A stretch of DNA of 17,899 nucleotides, taken from contig DJRQ01000025.1 of assembly GCA_002440125.1 (NCBI GenBank), positions 1-17,899 of the forward strand. The letters are read 5' to 3'. Under the pieces are notes generated by a model. That model saw only the letters and a list, made by a program, of their open reading frames with translations. It was not told the DNA's origin and did no database searches. The stretch is from Caryophanales bacterium UBA6356. Its GTDB lineage: Bacteria; Bacillota_I; Bacilli_A; RFN20; CAG-826. Positions 7,246 through 14,928 of the stretch are shown here, one piece after another (the stretch's first letter is position 1; each line of letters starts with the position of its first letter). Position numbers and translations under genes: made by a program.

Positions 7246-7305
7246 AACAACTTTCTTTTCTTTTCTAGTGCCAGTCTTTTTCATGCCATTCCTCCTTTTG
7301 GTCGT

Positions 7306-7311
7306 TATAAT
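7306..7311 (+). promoter_or_regulatory. -10 box of the uvrA operon
   Basis: A perfect TATAAT lies 12 bases before ATG 7324, so the predicted leader is only about six bases. No Shine-Dalgarno site precedes the ATG. No good -35 is visible. The box is embedded in a 19-bp palindrome (7307-7325). Confidence 0.55.
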
Positions 7312-7325
7312 AACTTAGTTATTAT
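7307..7325. promoter_or_regulatory. Perfect 19-bp palindrome over uvrA -10 and start codon (candidate operator)
   Basis: ATAATAACT-T-AGTTATTAT has nine-base arms around one central base. It runs from the -10 box into the first two bases of the uvrA ATG. A bound dimeric repressor here would block RNA polymerase. It does not match the Bacillus LexA box GAAC-N4-GTTC, although its inner AAC-N3-GTT is reminiscent. The function as an operator is inference. Confidence 0.45.
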
Positions 7326-10167
7326 GGATTCAAGAAAGTACATCATCGTTAAAGGCGCGAGAGAAAATAATCTCAAAAATGTGGATGTCGCCATCCCTAA
7401 GGAGACGCTTACGGTCTTTACGGGGCTTAGTGGCAGTGGGAAATCGACTTTGGCTTTCGATACGATTTATGCGGAAGGGCAAAGACGTTATGTAGAGTCT
7501 CTTTCGCCTTATGCTAGACAATTTTTAGGCGGCGTCGATAAGCCAGACGTCGATTCCATCGAAGGCCTTTCGCCTGCTATTTCCATCGATCAGAAAACGA
7601 CATCTCATAATCCCCGTTCCACGGTTGGCACGGTGACGGAAATCTATGACTTTTTAAGGCTTTTGTTCGGGCGCGTTGGCGTTCCTTATTGCCCGCATCA
7701 TAACATACCTATTGTGGCGACTTCTCCTAGTGCCATGACCGAAACGATCCTCCATTACCCATCAGGGTCAAAGATCCAGATTCTTGCTCCTGTTGTCTCG
7801 CATGAAAAAGGAACGCACAAAGACGTCTTTGAAAAGATTAAGGCAGCCGGTTTTGCCCGCGTCCGAGTGGATGGCGCCTTCTTTCTTATCGAGGAAGCTC
7901 CTGAACTCGATAAGAACAAAAGGCATGATATAGCTATCGTTATCGATCGCCTTGTGATGAAAGAAGGGATTCGAAGCAGGGTTTCCGAGGATACGGAACT
8001 TGCTCTTGACTGGGGGAAAGGATACCTCATTGTTTTAAACGGCGAGGAAGAAAGGCTTCTATCGAGCAATCATTGCTGTCCCGAATGCGGCTTTAGCGTT
8101 CCCAAGCTCGAGCCTAGGCTTTTCTCTTTCAACGCTCCAATGGGCTATTGCCCCACTTGCAAGGGATTAGGCATATCCCGCAGCGTAGCGGAGGATCTTC
8201 TCGTCCCCGATCCTTCTAAGACCATCAAGCAAGGCGCTATTCGTTACTATAAGAACATCGTCGGGACAATGAACTTGGAATGGCAAGAGTTTTGCGTGCT
8301 AATGGATAGCTACAAGATCCCCTATGATGTTCCATGGAAGGATCTCACCGCCAAACAAAAACACATTATTCTTTATGGCTCGGATCGCGTGATTAACCAT
8401 ACTCTAACTTCCTCAAGTGGCAACGTCACCCATAAGTATGGTCGAATCGAAGGAGTCAAGACGATGATCGAAAGGCGCTATGCCGAGACCACCAGCAAAT
8501 GGATGCTTCCCTTCTATGAATCCTTTATGAGAGATTCTATTTGCCCAGATTGCCATGGGGCCCGTTTAAATGAGCAAGCCCTTTCGGTGCGTGTGAATGG
8601 GCTCAATATCTATCAAGTGACTCAGTTGACCATTGATAAACTTTTGGAATATGTGGATTCGACAAGGAAAGCGTTGACGCCAAATGAGCTTGAGATTGCC
8701 CGAATGGTTCTTAAAGAAGTCGAAAATCGCGCTCAATTCCTTGTGGATGTTGGTCTTGATTATTTAACGCTGGACCGCCTGGCGATGTCTTTATCGGGTG
8801 GCGAAGCCCAACGTATCCGTTTGGCAACCCAAATCGGTTCGCGGCTTTCTGGCGTTTTATACGTTCTCGATGAACCTTCTATCGGGCTTCACCAACGCGA
8901 TAACGCCAAACTTATTCGAACCATGCAAGAAATGAGGGATCTTGGAAATACCCTCATTGTAGTGGAACACGACGAAGATACCATTCGAGCGGCGGACCAT
9001 ATCGTTGATATTGGACCTGGCGCTGGGGTGCATGGTGGTCGAATTGTGGCGGAAGGTAGCCTCCAAGATATCGAAGCCAATAAGGACAGCATAACTGGTC
9101 AATATCTATCCGGAGAAAAATACATTCCTATCCCTAAACAAAGGAGGAAAGGGAATGGCAAAGAGCTTGTTTTGAAAGGCGCCTCTTGTCACAATCTGAA
9201 ACACATTGATGTTCATTTCCCTCTTTCCACTTTGATTTTGGTGACAGGTGTATCGGGAAGCGGCAAGAGTTCGCTCATTAATCAAACCCTTTCAAAGATT
9301 CTTGCTCAAAAAATCAATAAAACCGACGAAATGCCAGGCCCCTATGATTCCATAAAAGGCCTTAGCTACGTCGACAAAGTGGTAAACGTCACTCAAGAGC
9401 CGATTGGAAGGACACCGCGGAGCAACCCTGCTACGTATACCAAAGTTTTTGACGATATCCGGGCATTATTCGCGGAAACTCCAGAGGCGCGTGCGAAAGG
9501 CTTCGATAAAGGGCGTTTTTCCTTTAATGTCCCTGGAGGTCGATGCGAGAAGTGTCAAGGAGCGGGAGTCGTGGTGGTGCCTATGAACTTTCTCCCCGAT
9601 GTTTATGTGAAGTGCGATGAATGCGAAGGCATGCGTTATAATCAAGAAACCCTCTCATGCTACTACAAAGGCAAAAATATCTACGATGTTTTGGAAATGC
9701 GGGTGGAAGAAGCAATGCGTTTTTTCGAAAATCGCCCGCAAGTCTTCCGCAAAATCAAAACGCTTTATGACGTTGGTCTTGGCTATTTGAAGCTTGGTCA
9801 ACCGGCGACCACTCTCTCAGGGGGTGAAGCCCAACGCATTAAGTTGGCCTATGAACTTCAAAAGCGGCCGACGGGGAAAACGATCTATATTCTCGATGAA
9901 CCGACGACTGGCCTTCATAGCGATGACATCAAACGGTTGATTAACGTTTTGCAAAGCCTTGTGAATCATGGCGACACCGTGATTGTCATTGAACATAATC
10001 TTGATGTCATCAAAGTCGCTGACTACATTATCGATTTAGGGCCGGAAGGTGGATATCGAGGCGGACGCGTTGTTTGCTCTGGCACGCCTGAAGAAGTGTC
10101 CGAAGTTAAAGAAAGCTATACCGGTCAATTTTTAAAGCCCATTTTAGAAAAAGGAAGGAAAGAATAG
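7324..10167 (+). CDS. uvrA: Excinuclease ABC subunit A
   Basis: This 947-residue DNA damage-recognition ATPase works with UvrB and UvrC in nucleotide excision repair. It has the two tandem ABC-type ATPase halves of UvrA. Half one has Walker A G-L-S-G-S-G-K-S at 34-41, a zinc module with Cys252/255/276/279, and signature L-S-G-G-E-A-Q-R-I-R from 490. Half two has Walker A G-V-S-G-S-G-K-S at 642-649, a zinc finger with Cys741/744/764/767, and signature L-S-G-G-E-A-Q-R-I-K from 831. The length is normal (about 940). ATG 7324 gives the standard beginning (I-I-V-K-G-A-R-E-N-N-L-K-N-V) and is only about six bases from the predicted transcription start, with no RBS. It leads an operon; lgt begins 12 bases later, with its AGGAGG overlapping the uvrA stop codon. 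uvrB, often adjacent in Firmicutes, is not next to it. Confidence 0.98.
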   Translation: MDSRKYIIVKGARENNLKNVDVAIPKETLTVFTGLSGSGKSTLAFDTIYAEGQRRYVESLSPYARQFLGGVDKPDVDSIEGLSPAISIDQKTTSHNPRSTVGTVTEIYDFLRLLFGRVGVPYCPHHNIPIVATSPSAMTETILHYPSGSKIQILAPVVSHEKGTHKDVFEKIKAAGFARVRVDGAFFLIEEAPELDKNKRHDIAIVIDRLVMKEGIRSRVSEDTELALDWGKGYLIVLNGEEERLLSSNHCCPECGFSVPKLEPRLFSFNAPMGYCPTCKGLGISRSVAEDLLVPDPSKTIKQGAIRYYKNIVGTMNLEWQEFCVLMDSYKIPYDVPWKDLTAKQKHIILYGSDRVINHTLTSSSGNVTHKYGRIEGVKTMIERRYAETTSKWMLPFYESFMRDSICPDCHGARLNEQALSVRVNGLNIYQVTQLTIDKLLEYVDSTRKALTPNELEIARMVLKEVENRAQFLVDVGLDYLTLDRLAMSLSGGEAQRIRLATQIGSRLSGVLYVLDEPSIGLHQRDNAKLIRTMQEMRDLGNTLIVVEHDEDTIRAADHIVDIGPGAGVHGGRIVAEGSLQDIEANKDSITGQYLSGEKYIPIPKQRRKGNGKELVLKGASCHNLKHIDVHFPLSTLILVTGVSGSGKSSLINQTLSKILAQKINKTDEMPGPYDSIKGLSYVDKVVNVTQEPIGRTPRSNPATYTKVFDDIRALFAETPEARAKGFDKGRFSFNVPGGRCEKCQGAGVVVVPMNFLPDVYVKCDECEGMRYNQETLSCYYKGKNIYDVLEMRVEEAMRFFENRPQVFRKIKTLYDVGLGYLKLGQPATTLSGGEAQRIKLAYELQKRPTGKTIYILDEPTTGLHSDDIKRLINVLQSLVNHGDTVIVIEHNLDVIKVADYIIDLGPEGGYRGGRVVCSGTPEEVSEVKESYTGQFLKPILEKGRKE

Positions 10168-10179
10168 GAGGATTTCTCT

Positions 10180-12030
10180 ATGAATGGCGGAAGCATTGCA
10201 TGTTTGATTCTTGGTCTTTTGTTTTTAGGAGGAGGGATAGGGTATCTCATCTATTCTTTGAAAGGATTCGTGAAGAAAGTTTCTTTGAATTCGCTTGATA
10301 AGAAGAACGCTATGCTTTGGGGCCTTTTATGCGGCGCGATAGGAGCGGGGTTGCTTTTGCTTGTGGCCTCCTTGTTCCTAGGGAACTCTTCTTGGGAAAG
10401 CAAAGTCGCTTGGACGACGGGGCCTTATAAAGATAAACCCATCAATTATGCCTCTTCTTTAAGCTTGGCTTTGGTTGGGAGCATCCTTTTTGGTTTCTCT
10501 TTTAGCGCTTTGTGGACGGCTTTCTCTTTACGCTTCTACAAGACGAATCTCCAAGAAAAACCCTTAAAAGTCGTTAAGATTGTTCTCTATTCTGCGATAC
10601 CATTCGCTCTTTTCTCAGCGCTTATCGCTTTAGAAGGCCTTGCGCCCTATTTTACTTATCCTTTAGTAAATGGCTTTTCGATCGACGGGAACGGCTTTCA
10701 TTTTACTCGGCCAAATGGCTTTGAGGGCGCCTCGAAAGGCGGGCTTCATATCGCTTTTTACGCTTTGGTCATCCTTCTTGGGGTGGCGATTGCTTATTGG
10801 GTGAGCGACCATCGTTTTTATCAAAAATATCATAAACACGGCATTTTGGACGCTTTGGTTCTTGTGGCCTTTCCGGCAGGCGTTATTGGTGCCCGTATTT
10901 GGTATGTCGTTGGGAATTGGGACCGTGAATTCGCTGGCCAAGGCTGGAGCAAGCCCTTTGAGATTTGGAATGGCGGTTTGACGATCCTAGGTGGCGCTGC
11001 GGCCGGCGTTTTAGTAGGTTACCTTTTTTTGAGGGCGACGAAGAAATTCGTCGACATGCGTTTCGCGATTGACGCCATCGTGCCAACCGTCTTACTTGCT
11101 CAAGCGATGGGGCGACTTGGCAACTTCTTCAATCTTGAGGTTTATGGTCAAGAAACGCTTGCCAGTTCTTGGAATTGGTTACCGAGTTGGATTGTGACGA
11201 ATATGAGCTTTAAAAATGGCGGTGGCGCTTTAGCGACAGGCTTCATCAACGTGCCTCTTTTCTTTGTCGAAGCGATTATGAACGTCTTTGGTTATTTCCT
11301 TATCGCTTATGGCGTTGGAAAAGGCTTAAAAAAATGGACTGCTCCCGGAGATTTGTGCGGCTCTTATTTCCTTTGGTATGGCCTTGTTCGGATTGTGATG
11401 GAGCCGATGCGAAACGCTAATTTCAACATGGGAACGGACAATGCCTGGAGCATTTGCAATTCTTTGGCCTATATTTTGATTGGCTTAGGCCTTATTGCCG
11501 TTTTCCATTTGAGCGATCTTTATAAGAAAAATAAAAAATCCCTGCATTTCCCAGTTATTGGCATGGGCCTTTTGCTTCCTTGTTTCTTTTTCCCCTTCCT
11601 TTCTTCGATAAATGTGTCCGGTGCCAAAGACGGTACGGGGACCACGAATGTTTTTGGTGGATTTGAAATTATCTTTGGAAGAAGCCCCTTCTATATGGCT
11701 TCATATATTCTTCTTATCTTGGCTTTTCTTGCCTACGGGGTGTGGTTTATTCTGAAGATTTTGAGAATAGAGAAAGATTGGATTGCCGGTCTTATCGGAA
11801 GCGCTTTATCGCTTTTGGTCGGTATCTTCTTCTTCGCTGGCAAGTCTACCTGCGACTTAGGGGAAATAGGTTCTTCCTATATCAATCTCTCATATGGGTT
11901 CGTGCTTGTAGCGCTTTTTGCGATATTGGCTGCTCTCTTGTCGATTTTGCCATTCCTTTCCGATTGGATGGGCAAAAAGAATATGGAAAGGGCCGCCAAA
12001 GAACAGGCGGAAGAGAGAAAGAATGCCTAA
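10180..12030 (+). CDS. lgt: Prolipoprotein diacylglyceryl transferase with extra membrane domains
   Basis: Lgt moves a diacylglyceryl group from phosphatidylglycerol to the lipobox cysteine of prelipoproteins in the membrane. The Lgt core occupies about residues 185-450: Y194 in the first core helix, G-A-R-I-W-Y-V-V at 237-244, I-W-N-G-G-L-T-I-L-G-G at 262-272, the signature G-R-L-G-N-F-F-N-L-E at 311-320, and R404-x-x-x-E408-x-x-R411. At 616 residues it is about twice the usual 260-300. An N-terminal extension (1-165) carries about four hydrophobic helices, and a C-terminal extension (455-616) has about four more, ending in a charged tail. Where Escherichia coli Lgt has essential His103 (G-G-M-S-F-H-G-G), this protein has Leu270. 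AGGAGG at 10166-10171 sets the start. The HAD gene overlaps its end by eight bases. The core call is confident; the role of the extensions is unknown. Confidence 0.92.
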   Translation: MNGGSIACLILGLLFLGGGIGYLIYSLKGFVKKVSLNSLDKKNAMLWGLLCGAIGAGLLLLVASLFLGNSSWESKVAWTTGPYKDKPINYASSLSLALVGSILFGFSFSALWTAFSLRFYKTNLQEKPLKVVKIVLYSAIPFALFSALIALEGLAPYFTYPLVNGFSIDGNGFHFTRPNGFEGASKGGLHIAFYALVILLGVAIAYWVSDHRFYQKYHKHGILDALVLVAFPAGVIGARIWYVVGNWDREFAGQGWSKPFEIWNGGLTILGGAAAGVLVGYLFLRATKKFVDMRFAIDAIVPTVLLAQAMGRLGNFFNLEVYGQETLASSWNWLPSWIVTNMSFKNGGGALATGFINVPLFFVEAIMNVFGYFLIAYGVGKGLKKWTAPGDLCGSYFLWYGLVRIVMEPMRNANFNMGTDNAWSICNSLAYILIGLGLIAVFHLSDLYKKNKKSLHFPVIGMGLLLPCFFFPFLSSINVSGAKDGTGTTNVFGGFEIIFGRSPFYMASYILLILAFLAYGVWFILKILRIEKDWIAGLIGSALSLLVGIFFFAGKSTCDLGEIGSSYINLSYGFVLVALFAILAALLSILPFLSDWMGKKNMERAAKEQAEERKNA

Positions 12031-12664
12031 GCTTGCTTTATTCGACATGGATGGAACGCTTATCGATAGCGATCTCATGATTGTGGATATTTGGCGCGAC
12101 CTCTACGCCCATTTTCGCCCTGGATATAGGCCTCACCTTAAGGAGATGCTTGCTTTTAGTGGCCCTCCTTTAAGCGATTCTTTGGAAAAAGAGTTTCCGA
12201 ATATCGCGCTTGGTGAAACGCTCTCTTTTTATAAGGAAAATGTTCGCAAATACTATGAAGCGACGATTGTGGCTTTCCCTGGGATGCGCGCTATGTTAGA
12301 AAAATTTAAAAAGAACGGCTATTTGCTTGGTGTGGTAACCAACAAAGCGCGTGATTTTGCTTTTCTTTCTTTGAAAATATGTGGCCTTGAAAACCTTTTT
12401 GACGTCGTCATTGGCGATGAAGACGTTAAGCATAGCAAGCCCGATCCGGAAGGCATTTATAATGCCATGGAAAGAGTCGGGATAACTCGAAAAGAAGATG
12501 TTTTCTATGTTGGAGACACCGTTTTCGATTTTAAAGCGGCCCTAAACGCTCGTGTGAAATTTTATTTGGCCAATTGGGCGTGCCGCTTCATTCCGGAAGG
12601 CGTTTCGGATGACGAGGTTTTAAAGACATGCGATGATTTGCTTAGGAAAAGAGGGATCCTATGA
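12023..12664 (+). CDS. HAD-superfamily phosphatase (PpaX/phosphoglycolate phosphatase-like)
   Basis: This 213-residue soluble HAD hydrolase has all four motifs: D8-M-D10-G-T-L-I-D, T106 in V-V-T-N-K, K139 in H-S-K-P-D-P, and G-D165-T-x-x-D169. A helical cap lies between residues about 15 and 85. The best functional guess is pyrophosphatase PpaX or phosphoglycolate phosphatase, because in Bacillus the HAD gene after lgt is ppaX. Sequence alone cannot separate the two. ATG 12023 overlaps the lgt end by eight bases, and a longer reading frame upstream would lie entirely inside lgt. Its TGA stop overlaps the next ATG (ATGA), which indicates translational coupling. Confidence 0.88.
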   Translation: MPKLALFDMDGTLIDSDLMIVDIWRDLYAHFRPGYRPHLKEMLAFSGPPLSDSLEKEFPNIALGETLSFYKENVRKYYEATIVAFPGMRAMLEKFKKNGYLLGVVTNKARDFAFLSLKICGLENLFDVVIGDEDVKHSKPDPEGIYNAMERVGITRKEDVFYVGDTVFDFKAALNARVKFYLANWACRFIPEGVSDDEVLKTCDDLLRKRGIL

Positions 12665-13560
12665 GCGAATTTGATACGATTGTCATTGGCGCAGGCCCTG
12701 CTGGAATAGGCGCTATAACGTATTTAAAACGAGCCAATGTTCATTTTCTTTGGCTCGAAAAAGGGGCGCCTGGCGGAAAGCTCATCAATATTCATGAGAT
12801 AGCGAATTGCCCAGGCTTCGAAGCGCAAGACGGTTTCTCCCTTTCCTTGAAACTCCTCGCTCCTCTTGGCGTTTCTCCCACGTTTGGGGACGTTCTTTCT
12901 CTTAAAAAGGAGGAGAACACATTTTTTGTCGAGACCAAGGAGAAGACCTATACTTCCAAAACCGTTCTTTTGGCGACGGGCCTAAGCAACACCCCTAAGA
13001 TTCCTGGAGAAAAAGATCTTCTTGGGCATGGCGTTTCTTATTGTGCAACCTGCGATGGTCCTTTTTATAGGGGGAAGGTGGTGGCTCTTAATGGCGAAGA
13101 CGAGAAGGCGTATGAGGAAGCGCTCTATCTTTCTTTCATCGTGCAAGAGCTCCATCTGTTCTACCCCTCTTCTCATTTTTGCAATGAAGAAGTTCTTAAA
13201 GAAAAAGGAAACGTTTTCTTTCACCCGTCTTCGGAAATTCTAAGAGTCTTAAGCGAAGAGGGCGCTAAGAAAGTTGGATCTCTCCTCTATCGCGAAGGGA
13301 AAATTGAAAAAACGATGCAAATTTCCGCTTTATTCCCACTTATGGGAGAAGGAACAGATACTTTCTTCTTACGCTATCCTCCTCTTAAGACCGAAAGAGG
13401 ATTCTTAGTGACAAACGATTCTATGGAAACGAGCGTCCCAGGACTTTTTGCCGCTGGCGATATCGTAAAGAAAAGGTTGAGACAAGTTGTCACGGCTCTT
13501 TCGGATGGAGCAATCGGGAGCAGTGGCATTATTTCATATCTAAGGAGCCATAAGGAGTAA
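12661..13560 (+). CDS. trxB: Thioredoxin reductase-like flavoprotein lacking NADPH-binding motifs
   Basis: The 299-residue protein has the TrxB fold markers. They are the FAD motif G-A-G-P-A-G at 10-15, P-G-G-K at 37-40, the redox-active C128-A-T-C131-D-G, and the C-terminal FAD motif G-L-F-A-A-G-D at 261-267 followed by L-R-Q-V-V-T-A. The central domain is degenerate: the usual G-G-G-D/N-S/T-A is replaced by L-N-G-E-D-E-K-A at 143-150, and the H-R-R...R segment that binds the NADPH 2'-phosphate is Y-P-S-S-H-F-C. This pattern recalls the ferredoxin-dependent flavin thioredoxin reductases (FFTR) of clostridia, which do not use NADPH. PFOR encoded nearby would provide reduced ferredoxin. The FFTR assignment is inference; a canonical trxB may exist elsewhere. 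ATG overlaps the HAD stop, and whiA follows after three bases. Confidence 0.88.
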   Translation: MSEFDTIVIGAGPAGIGAITYLKRANVHFLWLEKGAPGGKLINIHEIANCPGFEAQDGFSLSLKLLAPLGVSPTFGDVLSLKKEENTFFVETKEKTYTSKTVLLATGLSNTPKIPGEKDLLGHGVSYCATCDGPFYRGKVVALNGEDEKAYEEALYLSFIVQELHLFYPSSHFCNEEVLKEKGNVFFHPSSEILRVLSEEGAKKVGSLLYREGKIEKTMQISALFPLMGEGTDTFFLRYPPLKTERGFLVTNDSMETSVPGLFAAGDIVKKRLRQVVTALSDGAIGSSGIISYLRSHKE

Positions 13561-13563
13561 GGC

Positions 13564-14538
13564 ATGCTTGAATCGCCGATTTCTTTTACCGAACTCGTCA
13601 AAGAAGAAAGCTCTAAAGCGGATCGTCTCGATTCCGAGAAGAGAGCCTTTTTAAGCGCCTTTATTCGCATGAATGGCTACTTGCAACTTCGAGACAACAA
13701 AAATGGCCTTGAAGTGACAAGCGAAAATAGCGCGATTGCCAAAGTCGTTTATCGCTATCTCAAGGATCTTTATGGCATTCGCGCTCGCTTCGCTTATACG
13801 AGAAGCGCCGGCTTCCTTAAAAGAATCGTTTATCACGTCATAGTCGATAGCGATGCCGAGGATATTTTGAATGATTTGGAAATCGATTTCTTTTTTCCTC
13901 TCGATCCCAAAAACGTGATTGCGACCCCTGAGCAACTCGCTTCCTTTTTCGCCGGCGCTTTTTTGGCTGGAGGTTCGGTCAATAGTCCCCAAAGCACGTC
14001 TTATCATTTAGAGATTTCCTGTAAGGAGGAGGGCTTTGCGAGGTTTTTGCTAAAGCAGCTTTTGCGATATCCCCCTCACCCTTTTCATGTCAAGCTTCTC
14101 TTGCGGAGGAAGAAATATGTGGTCTATCTCAAAAGGAGCGATGAAATAAGTGACTTTCTGATTCTTTTGGGCGCAAAGGAAAATTGTTTGAAGTTTGAGG
14201 ACGTGCGCGTTTCAAGGGATTTTGCAAGCATCGGAAATCGACTTGCCAATCTCGACAGCGCGAATTACCAAAAAAGCCAAAAAGCGGGGGAGAGACAAAT
14301 CGAAGAAATTCACTATTTCCTTGCAAAAGTGGGCTGGAATGGCATCGATAATCCTAAGCTAAAAGCCCTTATGAGGCTTCGTCTTGACCACCAAGACGCC
14401 ACTCTTGAGGAATTGGCTAAGCTTCTTTCCGAAGAATTGAACACGACCATCAGCAAATCCAATGTGAATCACTTGTTCCGTAACCTCGATTACGAATATC
14501 GAAAGGCAAAAAGAAATGGCGACGAAAGAAAAAGATGA
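13564..14538 (+). CDS. whiA: WhiA-family DNA-binding protein
   Basis: WhiA is a conserved Gram-positive protein linked to cell division and chromosome segregation in Bacillus and to sporulation in Streptomyces. This 324-residue copy has the usual layout. Residues 20-100 are the N-terminal domain. A degenerate LAGLIDADG-like fold spans about 105-215, with F-F-A-G-A-F-L-A-G-G-S-V-N at 128-140 and Y-H-L-E-I at 147-151. Next is the linker motif R-L-A-N-L-D-S-A-N-Y-x-K (226-237). A C-terminal HTH covers about 275-312, with T-L-E-E-L-A-K-L-L and I-S-K-S-N-V-N-H-L. AAGGAG at 13553-13558, inside the trxB end, sets the start. In Bacillus, rapZ and glmR lie between trxB and whiA; here they are missing. 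It ends in TGA and overlaps the next gene by 23 bases. Confidence 0.95.
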   Translation: MLESPISFTELVKEESSKADRLDSEKRAFLSAFIRMNGYLQLRDNKNGLEVTSENSAIAKVVYRYLKDLYGIRARFAYTRSAGFLKRIVYHVIVDSDAEDILNDLEIDFFFPLDPKNVIATPEQLASFFAGAFLAGGSVNSPQSTSYHLEISCKEEGFARFLLKQLLRYPPHPFHVKLLLRRKKYVVYLKRSDEISDFLILLGAKENCLKFEDVRVSRDFASIGNRLANLDSANYQKSQKAGERQIEEIHYFLAKVGWNGIDNPKLKALMRLRLDHQDATLEELAKLLSEELNTTISKSNVNHLFRNLDYEYRKAKRNGDERKR

Positions 14539-14815
14539 AGCCGTCTTAATTCTATTAGGTAAAAGGATTGTCTTTTTAAGGAAGAAAAAAGGCTATTCCC
14601 AACTCACTCTTTCCTTTTTGGCGGATGTTTCCAAAACCTACCTTTCGGATGTGGAAAGAGGAAGCCGGAATCCGAGCGTTTCCACTCTTTCCCGTATTGC
14701 CAAAGCGTTGGAGGTTAATTTAGAAGAACTATTCGAAGGAGTGGGGGAGTATCGTTTTCTTTCCGAAAGCAAGCTTGTGAGGGGAGCAAACACCATTTCG
14801 CAAAACAGGAAATAA
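14516..14815 (+). CDS. Small XRE-family helix-turn-helix regulator at the operon end
   Basis: The product has 99 residues. Residues about 12-72 form a Cro/CI HTH: L-G-K-R-I-V-F-L-R-K-K-K-G-Y-S-Q, then V-S-K-T-Y-L-S-D-V-E-R-G-S-R-N-P-S-V-S-T-L as recognition region, and L-E-V-N-L-E-E-L-F. The short tail has no sensor domain. The start lies 23 bases inside whiA, implying co-transcription and probably coupled translation; the RBS (GAAAGG) is poor. A UUCG-loop terminator follows. In many Firmicutes the gene before gap is cggR, a roughly 340-residue SorC-type repressor, and this unrelated small regulator sits in that position. Its targets cannot be read from sequence. Confidence 0.85.
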   Translation: MATKEKDEAVLILLGKRIVFLRKKKGYSQLTLSFLADVSKTYLSDVERGSRNPSVSTLSRIAKALEVNLEELFEGVGEYRFLSESKLVRGANTISQNRK

Positions 14816-14835
14816 CTCACAAAATCTTCATTAAC

Positions 14836-14869
14836 GGCTGTTTTATTTCGATAAAGCGGTTTTTCTTTT
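14836..14869 (+). terminator. Terminator of the uvrA-whiA-XRE operon (UUCG loop)
   Basis: GGCTGTTTTAT (14836-14846) pairs with ATAAAGCGGTT (14851-14861) through an 11-bp stem with several G-U pairs. It is closed by a TTCG tetraloop and followed by a T-rich tract. It lies 20 bases after the XRE stop codon. Confidence 0.75.
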
Positions 14870-14889
14870 CCCTAAGGAAAAAAGGTTTG

Positions 14890-14895
14890 TATAAT
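14890..14895 (+). promoter_or_regulatory. -10 box of gap
   Basis: A perfect TATAAT follows the operon terminator and predicts a start near 14902. The -35 position is only T-rich. The leader contains AGGAGG (14911-14916) exactly between TAATT and AATTA, so the ribosome binding site would sit in the loop of a weak five-pair stem. Confidence 0.6.
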
Positions 14896-14928
14896 GGTGT
14901 CGGTTTAATTAGGAGGAATTAGCTTCAC

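Noticed and set aside
7021..7284. 87-residue minus-strand reading frame containing D-V-A-Q-L-G-S-A-L-P-W
   Set aside because: Most of it is the tRNA-Pro gene read as protein, a well-known spurious translation. Only its upstream RBS-ATG arrangement is kept, as a low-interest finding.
7234..7323. Upstream in-frame extension of UvrA by 30 codons
   Set aside because: It would cross the predicted -10 box and has no RBS or homology to UvrA starts. ATG 7324 gives the standard beginning.
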